Notes: a model not told the origin generated them from the letters alone. Counted from the first letter of the stretch, positions 34,928 to 44,752 are shown. The stretch is 64,000 nucleotides of DNA from Vibrio pacinii DSM 19139 (GCF_000711795.1 NZ_JONH01000012.1:1-64000); one strand, 5' to 3'. A program made the numbers and translations.

Positions 34928-36061
34928 ATGCAACACAACGAACTTAAAACTCCGTACTTCATGATTAATGAAGATAAGTTGATAGAGAACCTAGAGAAAG
35001 CCAAACAACTCAAAGAGATCTCTGGCGTAAAGCTTGTTCTGGCGCTGAAATGCTTCTCAACTTGGGGAGTATTTGACATCATCAAGCCATATTTAGATGG
35101 CACCACGAGTTCGGGCCCGTTTGAAGTTAAGCTTGGCCATGAAACCTTTGGTGGTGAAACACACGCTTATAGTGTCGGTTACAGTGAAGATGACGTGCGT
35201 GAAGTGGCAGACATTTGCGATAAAATGATCTTTAACTCACAGTCTCAACTCGCAGCGCACCGTCACATTGTGGAAGGTAAAGCATCGATTGGCCTTCGTT
35301 TGAACCCTGGCGTGAGCTATGCGGGGCAAGATTTAGCCAATCCCGCACGTCAGTTCTCTCGCCTTGGGGTTCAGGCTGATCACATCAAGCCAGAAATTTT
35401 CGATGATATCGATGGCGTGATGTTTCACATGAACTGTGAGAACAAAGATGTCGATGCGTTTATTGGCTTGCTCGATTCCATCTCACAGCAGTTTGGTGAG
35501 TATTTAGACAAACTTGATTGGGTCAGCATGGGCGGCGGTGTCTTCTTTACTTGGCCTGGATATGATATCAGCAAGCTTGGTTTAGCGCTGAAAGCGTTCG
35601 CTGAAAAGCATGGCGTGCAAATGTATCTAGAGCCGGGTGAAGCTATTATTACTAAAACCACTGATCTGGTCGTGACTGTGGTTGATGTGGTTGAAAATGT
35701 GAAGAAAACGGCAATTGTTGACTCAGCCACTGAAGCACATCGTTTAGATACTCTGATTTACAATGAGCCGGCTTCGATTCTAGAAGCGTCTGATAATGGT
35801 GAACACGAGTACGTTATCGGCTCATGTTCATGTTTGGCGGGTGACCAGTTCTGTGTGGCGAACTTTGATCAGCCATTAGAAATCGGTCAACGTCTGCACA
35901 TTCTTGATAGCGCTGGTTACACCATGGTGAAACTAAACTGGTTTAACGGTCTGCGCATGCCGTCGGTTTACTGTGAACGTTCAAGCGGTGAGATTCAAAA
36001 ACTTAACGAGTTTGACTATGCTGATTTTAAGCGTTCGTTATCGCAGTGGTCTGTGACATAA
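34928..36061 (+). CDS. nspC: Carboxynorspermidine decarboxylase
   Basis: A 377-residue PLP-dependent decarboxylase of the alanine-racemase/DapDC fold that releases norspermidine from carboxynorspermidine. The PLP lysine is Lys41 in [10 protein letters not shown]. Later motifs are [18 protein letters not shown] (phosphate and PLP contacts) and [12 protein letters not shown] near the dimer active site. It starts at ATG 34928 with AAGGTA upstream. Norspermidine is the main triamine of vibrios and, through NspS/MbaA in V. cholerae, a biofilm signal. nspS/mbaA are not in this window. Confidence 0.94.
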   Translation: MQHNELKTPYFMINEDKLIENLEKAKQLKEISGVKLVLALKCFSTWGVFDIIKPYLDGTTSSGPFEVKLGHETFGGETHAYSVGYSEDDVREVADICDKMIFNSQSQLAAHRHIVEGKASIGLRLNPGVSYAGQDLANPARQFSRLGVQADHIKPEIFDDIDGVMFHMNCENKDVDAFIGLLDSISQQFGEYLDKLDWVSMGGGVFFTWPGYDISKLGLALKAFAEKHGVQMYLEPGEAIITKTTDLVVTVVDVVENVKKTAIVDSATEAHRLDTLIYNEPASILEASDNGEHEYVIGSCSCLAGDQFCVANFDQPLEIGQRLHILDSAGYTMVKLNWFNGLRMPSVYCERSSGEIQKLNEFDYADFKRSLSQWSVT

Positions 36062-36075
36062 CGGGATAAAATGAC

Positions 36076-36105
36076 AAGAGAGCGTTCATTTCGCTCTCTT
36101 TGTTG
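36076..36105 (+). terminator. Terminator of nspC
   Basis: AAGAGAGCG pairs with CGCTCTCTT around TTCATTT, followed by TGTTGTT. It sits between convergent genes. Confidence 0.75.
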
Positions 36106-36130
36106 TTGCAGTATTCGCCAAGTCGCGGTT

Positions 36131-36643
36131 TTAGCTTTCAACAATCACTCGGGTATCTTCGCTAAGAGACTCTAATTCGTTAGCGACATCGTTGATGTCA
36201 ACTTGTTGGGGAATACGAATGGCTAAGCTGGCAGTAAATAGACTCGAGCTGACGCCACCGCCACCTGCGATAAAGACTCGTTGACAGTCCATATCGAGAA
36301 TACTGATGCCTTGGTCATCAAGGACGTGAGTAATTTCATTAACGATACCAGCCCTGTCGTTAGAATCGACTCTAACTTGATAGATGGTATCGGCATTGTG
36401 ACTTGTGGTATCTGAATCGGTAAATTGAACCATCAACTCTGGATGTGAACTAAACGCCTCTTTCACGATATCCATATTGCTTGTCGGCAAATCAACTTTG
36501 ATCACCGCGGCAACTTGGTCTTCAATAAAGTTAACTTTACTGATAAGCCATTTACCACCATTTTCGTGAGTAATGGTCGCCAATTGTTTAATGGTTGTCG
36601 GGGTTGCTCGGCCGACAAAGTTTACGATAAATGTACTGTTCAT
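36131..36643 (-). CDS. ACT-domain protein, GcvR-like
   Basis: A 170-residue protein of two ACT domains: MNSTFIVNFVGRATPTTIKQ (1-80) and a second starting near YQVRVDSNDRAGIVNEITHV (about 88-165). The layout resembles GcvR, the glycine-cleavage repressor partner in E. coli, but similarity is general and there is no GcvA here. ACT domains usually sense amino acids. It sits convergent to nspC and behind its own upstream region (36644-36770). I would annotate it as an ACT-domain regulator and no further. Confidence 0.75.
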   Translation of the reverse strand: MNSTFIVNFVGRATPTTIKQLATITHENGGKWLISKVNFIEDQVAAVIKVDLPTSNMDIVKEAFSSHPELMVQFTDSDTTSHNADTIYQVRVDSNDRAGIVNEITHVLDDQGISILDMDCQRVFIAGGGGVSSSLFTASLAIRIPQQVDINDVANELESLSEDTRVIVES

Positions 36644-36813
36644 AGTGGGGCCTCCTAGCGCTGAAGTAGATATTGCAAACCAATCTTTTCAGCGTCGAAA
36701 AACGGATTGGTGCCTAACCTCAGTGTAGAAGAGCTCAAAGGCTAAGGTTTGATGTAAATCAACTTTTAAACCTAATGCCTTGTCAGTCTTACCAATATTA
36801 TACCGCGAGCACA

Positions 36814-36840
36814 AAAAAGGCGCATCAAGCGCCTTTATTT
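36814..36840 (-). terminator. Terminator of the DUF3943 gene
   Basis: AAAGGCGC pairs with GCGCCTTT around ATCAA. On the minus strand it is followed by a run of T (36814-36817 read as TTTT), 28 bases past the stop. Confidence 0.8.
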
Positions 36841-36864
36841 CACCAAAATCTGTTGTTACGGCGA

Positions 36865-37773
36865 TCAGAAGGTGACCTTCATTTCTACACCATAGAAAAT
36901 ATCGTCGTAGCTCGCACCCGCATCAAGGGCAAATTTGGCTGCATCTTGATTGCCAAACCAAGGATTGCTGCTGTACTGAAATTCTGCACTGCCGCCCCAA
37001 GCACCACTGACCCAACCGTGAATATGCCCGACAGGGTTCAAGAAGAAGAGTGTGATATCGCCCATGGTTTCCGAGCCCATGACTTCACCACCAGTGTTGA
37101 CAATGTTTTGCTCGGCTTCGAACATCATTTCACCGACGATCGCACCAAAGAATGGTGTGATAAAGAGATCTTGCCATGAAGGGATCTCAGCAAAGGCTTC
37201 TACACCATATTCCCAGAAGAAAGTAGACATGGTGGCAGAGTAGAGGAAGGATTCAAACTCGTTAAACCCGGCATGGCGCGCTGCCGTGTAATACACGCCA
37301 CCAAAATAGGGGTGCATAACGTAGTTGAGAAAGTGTTCATCGCGATCCCAAACTGGGCCTGCGGTGACGTTGTCTTTCCATTTTGAGCCTAAACCACTTA
37401 AGTTACGGTCTTCTTCATCCCATTTAGTGATAGATTCTGGCAGAAGTGTCATCAATCCGACGGTTGCGACGCTCAAACCTAAAATGGTGTAGGTTTGACC
37501 TTTTAAATAATCCCAATCCTTCTCCTCAGACATGGTTAAATATTTTGGTAAGCCTGGTGCTTCTAATTTAAACGTGCTCTCAGTTAGACTTAGAGAATAA
37601 GGATCGCTGATCTGATACTGATAGGAGTTGTGAAATATGCTGTCAGGTTGCGCTTGATCTACTTGATACGAAAGCTCAATATGTTGATTCGACTGATAAA
37701 CATTGGCATTGGCGTAAGTGCAAGCTGACAACATTAAAGCGGAAATGCTTTTTTGGAACACGAAAGACTCCAT
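36865..37773 (-). CDS. DUF3943 family exported protein
   Basis: A 302-residue protein with a signal peptide (ISALMLSACTYANANVY) and a DUF3943 core. Landmarks are DRDEHFLNYVMHPYFGGVYY near 150, FESFLYSATMSTFFWEYGVEA near 180 and PSWQDLFITPFFGAIVGEMMF near 206. Hydrophobic segments near 98-115 and in the core suggest membrane association. Family function is unknown. ATG 37773 is chosen to give a proper signal peptide, though its RBS is weak; the frame extends to 37866 with an unconvincing N-terminus. The Cys in LSAC might instead be a lipobox. Confidence 0.75.
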   Translation of the reverse strand: MESFVFQKSISALMLSACTYANANVYQSNQHIELSYQVDQAQPDSIFHNSYQYQISDPYSLSLTESTFKLEAPGLPKYLTMSEEKDWDYLKGQTYTILGLSVATVGLMTLLPESITKWDEEDRNLSGLGSKWKDNVTAGPVWDRDEHFLNYVMHPYFGGVYYTAARHAGFNEFESFLYSATMSTFFWEYGVEAFAEIPSWQDLFITPFFGAIVGEMMFEAEQNIVNTGGEVMGSETMGDITLFFLNPVGHIHGWVSGAWGGSAEFQYSSNPWFGNQDAAKFALDAGASYDDIFYGVEMKVTF

Positions 37774-37940
37774 CGTTATTATTTTTTGATGATCAGGTTC
37801 ACAATTATCCAACAAAGTCAGCATAATGGGAACTTGAAATTGTCCTAAATAAGAAACTGGGTCCATTTTTCACCAAAACGCATGATTATTATCAGTTAAA
37901 CTCTACAAATATGTGACAATTTCCCACAAAGGATATAACA

Positions 37941-39182
37941 ATGTTAAAGATAGCAATGCTCAGCACTGGGGAAGAGGTCCTTCACGGCGATATTGTTGAC
38001 ACCAATGCTGCCTGGTTGTCGCAACGCTTTTTTGAACATGGCTATAGCATGACCAAACGTTCAACCGTCGGTGATGAAATGGCGGCGTTAATTGAAGAAT
38101 TATTAATGCTCAGTTTTAACTGTGACATTGTGGTAGTGAACGGTGGACTAGGTCCAACATCAGATGATTTGAGTGCTCAAGCGGCAGCGCTCGCGCTAGA
38201 CACTGAACTTGTGCTGTTTCCACAGTGGTTAGAGACATTAGAGGAATTTTTTGCTGCCCGCGGCATTACCATGCCAGAAAGTAATCGCAAGCAAGCAATG
38301 TTGCCTAAAGGCTCAATATTGCTAGATAATCCTGTCGGAACGGCATGTGGCTTTAAGCTCACGCTTAACGACTGCGATTTTTATTTTACTCCTGGCGTTC
38401 CCAGTGAGTTTAAACTCATGATTGATCAACAAGTGCTGCCTGACATTAAAGCAAGTCACCCTCAAGTGACAGGACAAGATTGCAGCAAGCTTTATACTTT
38501 CGGTACGTCAGAATCAGCACTCTCTGACAAACTCGACAAGATCAAACTGCCACCAGGTTATACGCTTGGTTATCGCTCCTACTTACCTTATATCGAAGTA
38601 AAGTTGTTCGGTCCCAAAGAGGACTTGGATAATCGCGTCAAACTACTACAAATCATCTTTAAACTTATCGAAGAGCATGTAGTGAGCGTCGATGAGTCGA
38701 TGCAGAAACATGTTGCTTACTTGATCCAAGAGAAAAAAATGTCTATTTCGACCGCAGAACAATCTACGTTTGGTGCGCTTTCTCAGTGGATCCAGTCAAA
38801 TGCTTTGGCGGCAGAATTTTGTGGTCATGGTTGGGTCTTAGGTGAGCGAATTGCGGTTGGAGAACAAGCGGATGACAAGCTAGCGGCAGCGTTGGCGTTG
38901 GTTGGTGCGACTAAGGACAAATGCGGTACCGATGTAGCGATTGTGACGGGGAAGGTTACCGATAATGCGTTCTGCGTTACGCTTGCTGCGCCAGAAGGTG
39001 AATGGGGACAAACACTAACCTTGAAGCGAAATTACTCCCGTGATGAGCAAGCATTGGTGATAACCACTGTCGCCGCCGATATGTTGCGCCGTTATTTGAG
39101 TAAGAAACCGATGTTTGTCGGTTACAGCTCATTATCGAGAGTCAAAGAGATGTTCGTGCCTCGTAGCGTAATTAGTGAATAA
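37941..39182 (+). CDS. CinA-like protein (YfaY type)
   Basis: A 413-residue protein with an N-terminal molybdopterin-binding-like COG1058 domain (MLSTGEEVLHGDIVDTNAAW, then VVVNGGLGPTSDDLS, TPGVPSEFKLM) and a C-terminal CinA/PncC domain. In active NMN deamidases the C-terminal motif is AESCTGG. Here it reads AEQSTFG, with Gln274 in place of the catalytic Ser and Phe in the glycine loop, so that activity is probably lost, as reported for E. coli YfaY. The COG1058 half may still act as a pyrophosphatase (family knowledge). It starts at ATG 37941 after AAAGGAT and is convergent with no neighbour operon. Confidence 0.85.
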   Translation: MLKIAMLSTGEEVLHGDIVDTNAAWLSQRFFEHGYSMTKRSTVGDEMAALIEELLMLSFNCDIVVVNGGLGPTSDDLSAQAAALALDTELVLFPQWLETLEEFFAARGITMPESNRKQAMLPKGSILLDNPVGTACGFKLTLNDCDFYFTPGVPSEFKLMIDQQVLPDIKASHPQVTGQDCSKLYTFGTSESALSDKLDKIKLPPGYTLGYRSYLPYIEVKLFGPKEDLDNRVKLLQIIFKLIEEHVVSVDESMQKHVAYLIQEKKMSISTAEQSTFGALSQWIQSNALAAEFCGHGWVLGERIAVGEQADDKLAAALALVGATKDKCGTDVAIVTGKVTDNAFCVTLAAPEGEWGQTLTLKRNYSRDEQALVITTVAADMLRRYLSKKPMFVGYSSLSRVKEMFVPRSVISE

Positions 39183-39425
39183 AAATTCAGCTAGGGCAGT
39201 GCGCTAAGTTTGTCAAACACTAACCGTTTTGCGTTCTGTAATAAGTGAATGAAAGCTCTTCTTATTACTCATCGAGCGAGATAATTAATTTTTATTCGAA
39301 TTTCATATAATAGCTAACTGAATGATTTTTCATAGAAGACGTTTTTGTCTTAGATTTGCAACGTGCATTCGTCAGAATAACCTTTAAAATGACAATTCGG
39401 TTGCCAATTGCACAAGGAGGTTAGC

Positions 39426-39677
39426 ATGTTAAATCAGTCCAAGATTTTGGTTTGGTATCAAGTGGCTAGCCAAAAAGTTATTTTGGGTGAAGCGCTGAAT
39501 AATCAGCACCAAGACTTGATTTCGAGATGGTTGCAGGCGCCAGAGGAGCCTCTCGCTACCGATTGCCTAGGGTACCGTCTTTCTTTATATGATGATGATG
39601 GCAGAGAGATTGGTGGTAAGTCAGTATCAATGCTGACAGCAGATGAATTTTTATCCGGTGTTCGAGTGCAGATATAA
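39426..39677 (+). CDS. Small hypothetical protein, 83 aa
   Basis: ATG 39426 is preceded by a perfect AAGGAGG, and a TATAAT lies at 39306-39311. The product begins MLNQSKILVWYQVASQKVIL and contains an acidic SLYDDDGREIGGKSV stretch, with no signal or membrane segment. Its stop codon lies at the edge of a strong terminator. RBS, promoter and terminator make it a real gene, but I do not recognise the family. Confidence 0.7.
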   Translation: MLNQSKILVWYQVASQKVILGEALNNQHQDLISRWLQAPEEPLATDCLGYRLSLYDDDGREIGGKSVSMLTADEFLSGVRVQI

Positions 39678-39707
39678 AAAAGGCCAGCGTTTCTGCTGGC
39701 CTTTTTT
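39676..39707. terminator. Bidirectional terminator between the 83-aa gene and yfaE
   Basis: AAAAAAGGCCAGC pairs perfectly with GCTGGCCTTTTTT around GTTTCT. T-runs on both strands let it end the 83-aa gene and the nrdAB-yfaE operon. Confidence 0.92.
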
Positions 39708-39713
39708 GAATGA

Positions 39714-39992
39714 TTATGCACGTCTTTCTTTGAGCGTATATTTGACATCTTTGACTTCAATGTCAGATTTTGCACGGCAAATGCACGGCAAAATCTCTTT
39801 TTCTTGAGTGTAAGCCATCGCAAAACCAACGTACTCAACTTCTCCAGAAATCAAGGTGCAGCGACAAGCACCACAATGCCCATCGCGACAATTGTATTCT
39901 GGCTCCAGCTCTGCCCGCTCTAGAGTTTCTAGAATGGTATTAGACGGGTGGGACTGAATCGTTGTAATTCCGTTAATTTTGATACTGGGCAT
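39714..39992 (-). CDS. yfaE: 2Fe-2S ferredoxin-like protein YfaE (NrdB maintenance)
   Basis: A 92-residue plant-type ferredoxin with the cluster ligands in CRDGHCGACRC and the fourth Cys in LPCICRA. In E. coli YfaE supplies electrons to rebuild the diferric-tyrosyl radical of NrdB. Here it follows nrdB with a one-base stop/start overlap (TAATG), so it is the third gene of the nrdA-nrdB-yfaE operon. Confidence 0.93.
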   Translation of the reverse strand: MPSIKINGITTIQSHPSNTILETLERAELEPEYNCRDGHCGACRCTLISGEVEYVGFAMAYTQEKEILPCICRAKSDIEVKDVKYTLKERRA

Positions 39993-41125
39993 TACAGTTC
40001 GAAATCCTTAAAATCATCGGCGCGAACATCACTGTCGATCTGGCCGACAAGATAAGATGAGATCTCTGCTTCTTGTGGTGCAACTTGGACGTTGTCTGAT
40101 GATAACCACGCGTTAATCCAAGGAATTGGGTTAGACGTCGCTTCTGGGTAAGCCGTACCTAGGCCAACCGCTTGCATACGAATGTTAGTGATGTATTCAA
40201 CATACTGGCTAAGAATATCTTTGTTAAGGCCAATCATAGAGCCATCTTTGAATAGGTATTCTGCCCACTCTTTTTCTTGCTCAGCAGCGGCTTTAAACAG
40301 ATCGAAACACTCTTGCTTACACTCTTCTGCAATCTGAATGAAAGCAAAGTCATCTTGTCCATTACGCAACAAGTTAATCATATGTTGCGTGCCAGTGAGG
40401 TGCAGCGCTTCATCGCGAGCGATAAGCTTGATTATTTTAGCATTGCCTTCCATCAATTCACGTTCAGCAAAAGCGAATGAACAAGCAAAACTCACATAGA
40501 AACGAATGGCTTCAAGTGCGTTGACTGACATCAGACACAGGTAAAGCTTCTTCTTAAGCCCATGCAGTGAAACCGTTACATCTTCACCGTTGATTTGGTG
40601 AGTGCCTTCACCATAGCGGTGGTAGTCGTTGGTCAGCTGAATAAGCTCATCGTAATAGCGAGAGATATCGTCAGCACGCTTTAGGATATGCTCGTTCTCA
40701 ACAATGTCGTCAAACACCACACCCGGATCATTAACAATGTTACGGATAATGTGAGTGTATGAACGCGAGTGAATCGTTTCTGAGAACGACCAAGTTTCAA
40801 TCCAAGTCTCGACTTCAGGCAATGAAACCAATGGCAACAGTGCAACGTTAGGGCTACGGCCTTGGATTGAATCCAACAACGTCTGGTATTTTAAGTTCGA
40901 GATGAAAATATGCTTTTCATGATCTGGAAGCTTGTTGTAGTCGATGCGATCACTTGAAACGTCGACTTCTTCTGGGCGCCAGAAGAACGAAAGTTGCTTT
41001 TCGATCAACTTTTCAAAGATTTCAAATTTTTGTTGGTCGTAACGTGCCACGTTAACGGATTGACCTAAGAACATTGGTTCTTTTAATTGGTCATTTTTAT
41101 TTCGATTAAAAGTACTGTAAGCCAT
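39992..41125 (-). CDS. nrdB: Class Ia ribonucleotide reductase beta subunit
   Basis: The radical-generating subunit, 377 residues. The radical Tyr lies in [14 protein letters not shown], the iron ligands in helices such as [22 protein letters not shown], and the C-terminal tail (ADDFKDFEL) binds NrdA. It starts at ATG 41125 after AAGGAATTGAGG. It is downstream of nrdA with an 80-base gap and upstream of yfaE. Confidence 0.97.
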   Translation of the reverse strand: MAYSTFNRNKNDQLKEPMFLGQSVNVARYDQQKFEIFEKLIEKQLSFFWRPEEVDVSSDRIDYNKLPDHEKHIFISNLKYQTLLDSIQGRSPNVALLPLVSLPEVETWIETWSFSETIHSRSYTHIIRNIVNDPGVVFDDIVENEHILKRADDISRYYDELIQLTNDYHRYGEGTHQINGEDVTVSLHGLKKKLYLCLMSVNALEAIRFYVSFACSFAFAERELMEGNAKIIKLIARDEALHLTGTQHMINLLRNGQDDFAFIQIAEECKQECFDLFKAAAEQEKEWAEYLFKDGSMIGLNKDILSQYVEYITNIRMQAVGLGTAYPEATSNPIPWINAWLSSDNVQVAPQEAEISSYLVGQIDSDVRADDFKDFEL

Positions 41126-41205
41126 GATGCCTCAATTCCTTTTATGCCCCTTAATCATAAGGGGCGAATAATTTGTTAAACCTGATAACTGTATAAGGCT
41201 ATCGA

Positions 41206-43488
41206 TTAGATCTTACAACCGCCGCCTGCACAATCGTCATCTTGTGGTTGTACTGCGTCTTTTTGGTCATCGCTCGCACCATCACGTGTGTTGTGGTAGT
41301 AGAGTGTTTTGACACCAAATTTGTACGCAGTCAGCAGATCTTGAAGCAATTTCTTCATTGGAACTTTGCCACTCTCAAAACGAGTTGGGTCATAGTTCGT
41401 GTTGGCAGAAATGGCTTGGTCAACGAATTTTTGCATAATGCCGACAAGATGCAAGTAGCCCTCATTTGAACCAATGTTCCACAGCAGCTCATAGTTATTC
41501 TTGTATTCAGTGAATTCAGGAACCACTTGCTTAAGAATGCCATCTTTAGATGCTTTAACTGAAACGTAACCACGTGGTGGTTCGATACCGTTGGTCGCAT
41601 TTGAAATCTGAGAAGAAGTCTCAGATGGCATAAGCGCCGTTAAGGTAGAGTTACGTAAGCCATGAGTCATTATTTCTTGACGTAAGTTTTCCCAGTCATA
41701 GTGCAGCGGCTCATCACACACTAAATCGATATCTTTCTTGTAGGTATCGATAGGCAATAGACCTTTTGCGTAGTTGGTTTCGTCGAACAAAGGACATTTA
41801 CCTTGTTCTTTAGCCAAGCCAACAGACGCTTTCAACAAGTAGTACTGCATTGCTTCAAATGTACGGTGAGTCAAACCGTTGGCACTACCATCCGAGTACT
41901 TAACACCATTTTTCGCTAAGTAGTAGGCGTAGTTAATCACACCGACACCAAGAGTACGACGGTTCATACTTGACTTATAAGCGGCCGGAAGTGGGTAGTC
42001 TTGGTAATCAAGTAGGGCATCTAGTGCACGTACAACCAGATCAGCCAACTCTTCAAAATCATCCAGTGACTTAATGGAACCTAAGTTAAACGCTGACAGA
42101 GTACATAGCGCGATTTCACCTGAGTCATCTTCAACGTTCGTCAGTGGCTTAGTTGGTAATGCAATCTCAAGACATAGGTTTGACTGGCGAATAGGCGCAA
42201 CTTCAGAGTCAAATGGGCTGTGCGTATTACAGTGGTCAACGTTCTGAATATAGATACGACCCGTTGAAGCACGCTCTTGCATTAAGATTGAAAACATCTC
42301 AACGGCTTTTACGGTCTCTTTCTTGATAGAAGGATCGTTTTCGTACTTAACATATAGGCGTTCAAATTCATCTTGGTTTTCGAAGAATGCGTCATACAGA
42401 CCTGGAACATCCGAAGGTGAGAACAGTGTGATATTACCGCCTTCAACCAAACGTTGGTACATCAGACGGTTCAGCTGTACGCCGTAGTCCATATGACGGA
42501 CGCGGTTCTCTTCAACGCCACGGTTGTTCTTGAGCACCATTAATGCCTGAGACTCACCATGCCACATTGGGTAGAAAACGGTTGCAGCACCACCACGAAC
42601 ACCACCCTGAGAACAACACTTAACGGCAGTTTGGAAGTACTTGTAGAAAGGAATACAACCAGTATGGAATGCTTCACCGCCACGGATTTCTGATCCTAGG
42701 GCGCGGATGCGTCCAGCGTTAATACCGATACCAGCACGCTGAGACACGTAACGAACAATCGAGCTCGCTGTCGCATTGATCGAATCTAGGCTGTCACCAC
42801 ATTCAATCAGTACACAAGAGCTGAACTGACGAGTAGGAGTACGCACACCAGACATGATCGGCGTTGGTAGCGAGATCTTGAAAGTAGATGTCGCATCGTA
42901 GAAACGCTTGATGTAGTCAAGACGAGTCTCTTTTGGATACTTCGCAAACAAACAAGCGGCAACTAAGATATAAAGGAACTGAGCACTTTCATAAATTTCA
43001 CCGCTGACACGGTTTTGGACAAAGTACTTACCTTCTAGCTGTTTAACGGCCGCGTAAGAAAAATCGAGATCGCGTCTGTGGTCGATATACGAATCCAACT
43101 CATCCAGTTCCGCCTTACTGTAGTCTTCGACAATATGCTTGTCGTACTTGCCCTTATCAATAAGGCGAGTAACGTGATCATACAGCTTTGGTGGCTCATA
43201 TTGACCATAAGCTTTTTTGCGCAAATGGAAAACCGCTAAGCGTGCTGCAAGATATTGGTAATCTGGCGTTTCTTCCGAGATAAGATCGGCGGCTGATTTG
43301 ATGATAGTTTCGTGAATATCAGAGGTCGTAATGCCATCATAGAACTGAATGTGAGCGCGTAGTTCTACTTGTGATACAGAGACGTTGTCTAGGCCTTCGG
43401 CAGCCCATGTAATCACGCGATGGATCTTGTCGAGATCGATACTTTCTTTGCGTCCGTTACGCTTAGTAACGGTAAGTTGTTGGTTCAT
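41206..43488 (-). CDS. nrdA: Class Ia ribonucleotide reductase alpha subunit
   Basis: The catalytic subunit, 760 residues, reducing NDPs to dNDPs. It has an N-terminal ATP-cone (TVTKRNGRKESIDLDKIHRV) for dATP inhibition, the 10-stranded barrel with the active-site region NLCLEIALPT, and the C-terminal redox cysteines in CAGGGCKI. Its upstream region holds two NrdR-like boxes and a DnaA box, as expected for a gene controlled by nucleotide state and the replication initiator. Confidence 0.97.
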   Translation of the reverse strand: MNQQLTVTKRNGRKESIDLDKIHRVITWAAEGLDNVSVSQVELRAHIQFYDGITTSDIHETIIKSAADLISEETPDYQYLAARLAVFHLRKKAYGQYEPPKLYDHVTRLIDKGKYDKHIVEDYSKAELDELDSYIDHRRDLDFSYAAVKQLEGKYFVQNRVSGEIYESAQFLYILVAACLFAKYPKETRLDYIKRFYDATSTFKISLPTPIMSGVRTPTRQFSSCVLIECGDSLDSINATASSIVRYVSQRAGIGINAGRIRALGSEIRGGEAFHTGCIPFYKYFQTAVKCCSQGGVRGGAATVFYPMWHGESQALMVLKNNRGVEENRVRHMDYGVQLNRLMYQRLVEGGNITLFSPSDVPGLYDAFFENQDEFERLYVKYENDPSIKKETVKAVEMFSILMQERASTGRIYIQNVDHCNTHSPFDSEVAPIRQSNLCLEIALPTKPLTNVEDDSGEIALCTLSAFNLGSIKSLDDFEELADLVVRALDALLDYQDYPLPAAYKSSMNRRTLGVGVINYAYYLAKNGVKYSDGSANGLTHRTFEAMQYYLLKASVGLAKEQGKCPLFDETNYAKGLLPIDTYKKDIDLVCDEPLHYDWENLRQEIMTHGLRNSTLTALMPSETSSQISNATNGIEPPRGYVSVKASKDGILKQVVPEFTEYKNNYELLWNIGSNEGYLHLVGIMQKFVDQAISANTNYDPTRFESGKVPMKKLLQDLLTAYKFGVKTLYYHNTRDGASDDQKDAVQPQDDDCAGGGCKI

Positions 43489-43573
43489 TCTGCTTCATTT
43501 CCCTAACAAAACTGATTAAAGCCGATTTTATGTGTAATTCTTGTAAAAATCGTTCCGGCTTTGTGATCAAAGT

Positions 43574-43610
43574 CTATCTATATATTGTAGTACAAACACA
43601 ACATATAGGG
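43574..43610. promoter_or_regulatory. Two NrdR-like boxes upstream of nrdA
   Basis: Box 1 (43574-43589) contains CTATATATTGTAG and box 2 (43595-43610) is ACACAACATATAGGGG; both resemble the NrdR consensus ACACWATATATWGTGT. Their starts are 21 bases apart, two helical turns, as NrdR pairs require. They lie 86-122 bases before the nrdA ATG, probably over its promoter. NrdR represses ribonucleotide reductase operons. Confidence 0.6.
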
Positions 43611-43680
43611 GTGCACTGCGGTGCGGATTACAAGATAGTGCTATCTCGGGTAGTTTTCAAGTTACAGATCTTGGATGACT

Positions 43681-43689
43681 TGTGGATAA
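43681..43689. promoter_or_regulatory. Perfect DnaA box upstream of nrdA
   Basis: TGTGGATAA is the reverse complement of the consensus TTATCCACA. DnaA controls nrdAB in E. coli, so the site has a ready explanation. The neighbouring stretch 43690-43891 is AT-rich without a visible gene. Confidence 0.6.
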
Positions 43690-43891
43690 CTAACAAAATT
43701 AAAAAAAACAGTAAGTGACTACTAACCGATGAGAATAGTGCTGGCAAGATTGCATAAAATTACCGTTTTAGAATCGGTTTATAACTAACCATAAACAAAA
43801 AAAAATACCTTGATCTTTAGATAAATTTGAGACCGTTTTTTAGGTTGTTTAAATTGGAATCAAATCGACAAAAATCGGTTAAAAAAGCACT

Positions 43892-43920
43892 AAAAAAGGC
43901 GGTGAGCTTGTGCTACCGCC
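43892..43920 (-). terminator. Terminator of ubiG
   Basis: On the minus strand GGCGGTAGC pairs with GCTCACCGCC (one bulged base) and is followed by TTTTTTAG, 38 bases past the ubiG stop. Confidence 0.75.
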
Positions 43921-43957
43921 TGAATCGTCATCACTTAGAGTAATGAGTGATGGTTGG

Positions 43958-44665
43958 TTAAAATTTCTGGGTATGGACGATGTAATTTACGTCGACGTTG
44001 TGGCCGAGCTTGTAGCTATCGGTGAGCGGGTTGTAATGCAGCCCAGTGATGCCTGTTTCGGTTAAATCGGTTTGATCGACCATTTTAATTAGTTCAGCAG
44101 GGCGAATGAACTTGTCATGGTCATGGGTGCCTTCTGGAACGATCTTTAATAGCTTCTCTGCGCCGACAATAGCGAACAGGTATGACTTTATGTTTCGATT
44201 TAAGGTCGAGAAAAACACATGGCCACCAGGTTTTACCAACGCTGCACAAGAGCGAACGACCGAAAGTGGGTCAGGAACGTGCTCAAGCATCTCCATACAA
44301 GTTACTACGTCGTAGGTACCCGCATTGTGCTGCGCGTGATCTTCGATCGTACTCTGAATGTAAGTCAGTGTTGTGCCTGTTTCTAGTGCATGAAGGCGAG
44401 CAACTTCGAGAGGCTCTTTACCCATATCTAAACCTGTCACCTTGGCGCCTTCTTTCGCCATGCTTTCAGCAAGGATACCGCCGCCACAACCTACATCAAG
44501 TACTGTTTTGCCAAACAGACCATTACAATTGTCGAGCACATAGTTCAAACGCAGAGGGTTAATTTGATGTAGAGGTTTAAATTCACCCTCTAAATCCCAC
44601 CAGCGAGAGGCCATATCCTCGAATTTTTTAATTTCATTTGGGTCGACGTTTTGTGATTGGGTCAT
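43958..44665 (-). CDS. ubiG: Ubiquinone biosynthesis O-methyltransferase UbiG
   Basis: A 235-residue SAM-dependent methyltransferase that performs both O-methylations in ubiquinone synthesis. It has the UbiG N-terminus ([20 protein letters not shown]), SAM motif [17 protein letters not shown] near 55, and EMLEHVPDP (motif post-II). It starts at ATG 44665 and is divergent from gyrA, the same arrangement as in E. coli. Confidence 0.96.
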   Translation of the reverse strand: MTQSQNVDPNEIKKFEDMASRWWDLEGEFKPLHQINPLRLNYVLDNCNGLFGKTVLDVGCGGGILAESMAKEGAKVTGLDMGKEPLEVARLHALETGTTLTYIQSTIEDHAQHNAGTYDVVTCMEMLEHVPDPLSVVRSCAALVKPGGHVFFSTLNRNIKSYLFAIVGAEKLLKIVPEGTHDHDKFIRPAELIKMVDQTDLTETGITGLHYNPLTDSYKLGHNVDVNYIVHTQKF

Positions 44666-44734
44666 AACAACTCTGCTAATAAACTGCTTTCCTTAAGATA
44701 GGCATTATACCTGACTCGATAAATGAGGCCACTT

Positions 44735-44752
44735 TTATCCAAATGTGGATAA
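44735..44752. promoter_or_regulatory. Inverted repeat with DnaA-box halves between ubiG and gyrA
   Basis: TTATCCA and TGGATAA form a perfect 7-bp inverted repeat around AATG. The right arm is a full DnaA box (TGTGGATAA, 44744-44752) and the left (TTATCCAAA) is one change from it. It lies about 70 bases before the ubiG start and 190 before gyrA. Confidence 0.45.

Noticed and set aside
36775..37179. Plus-strand frame of 134 codons over the DUF3943 gene
   Set aside because: It lies antisense to a well-supported exported protein gene, contains that gene's terminator, has no RBS and an unnatural composition.
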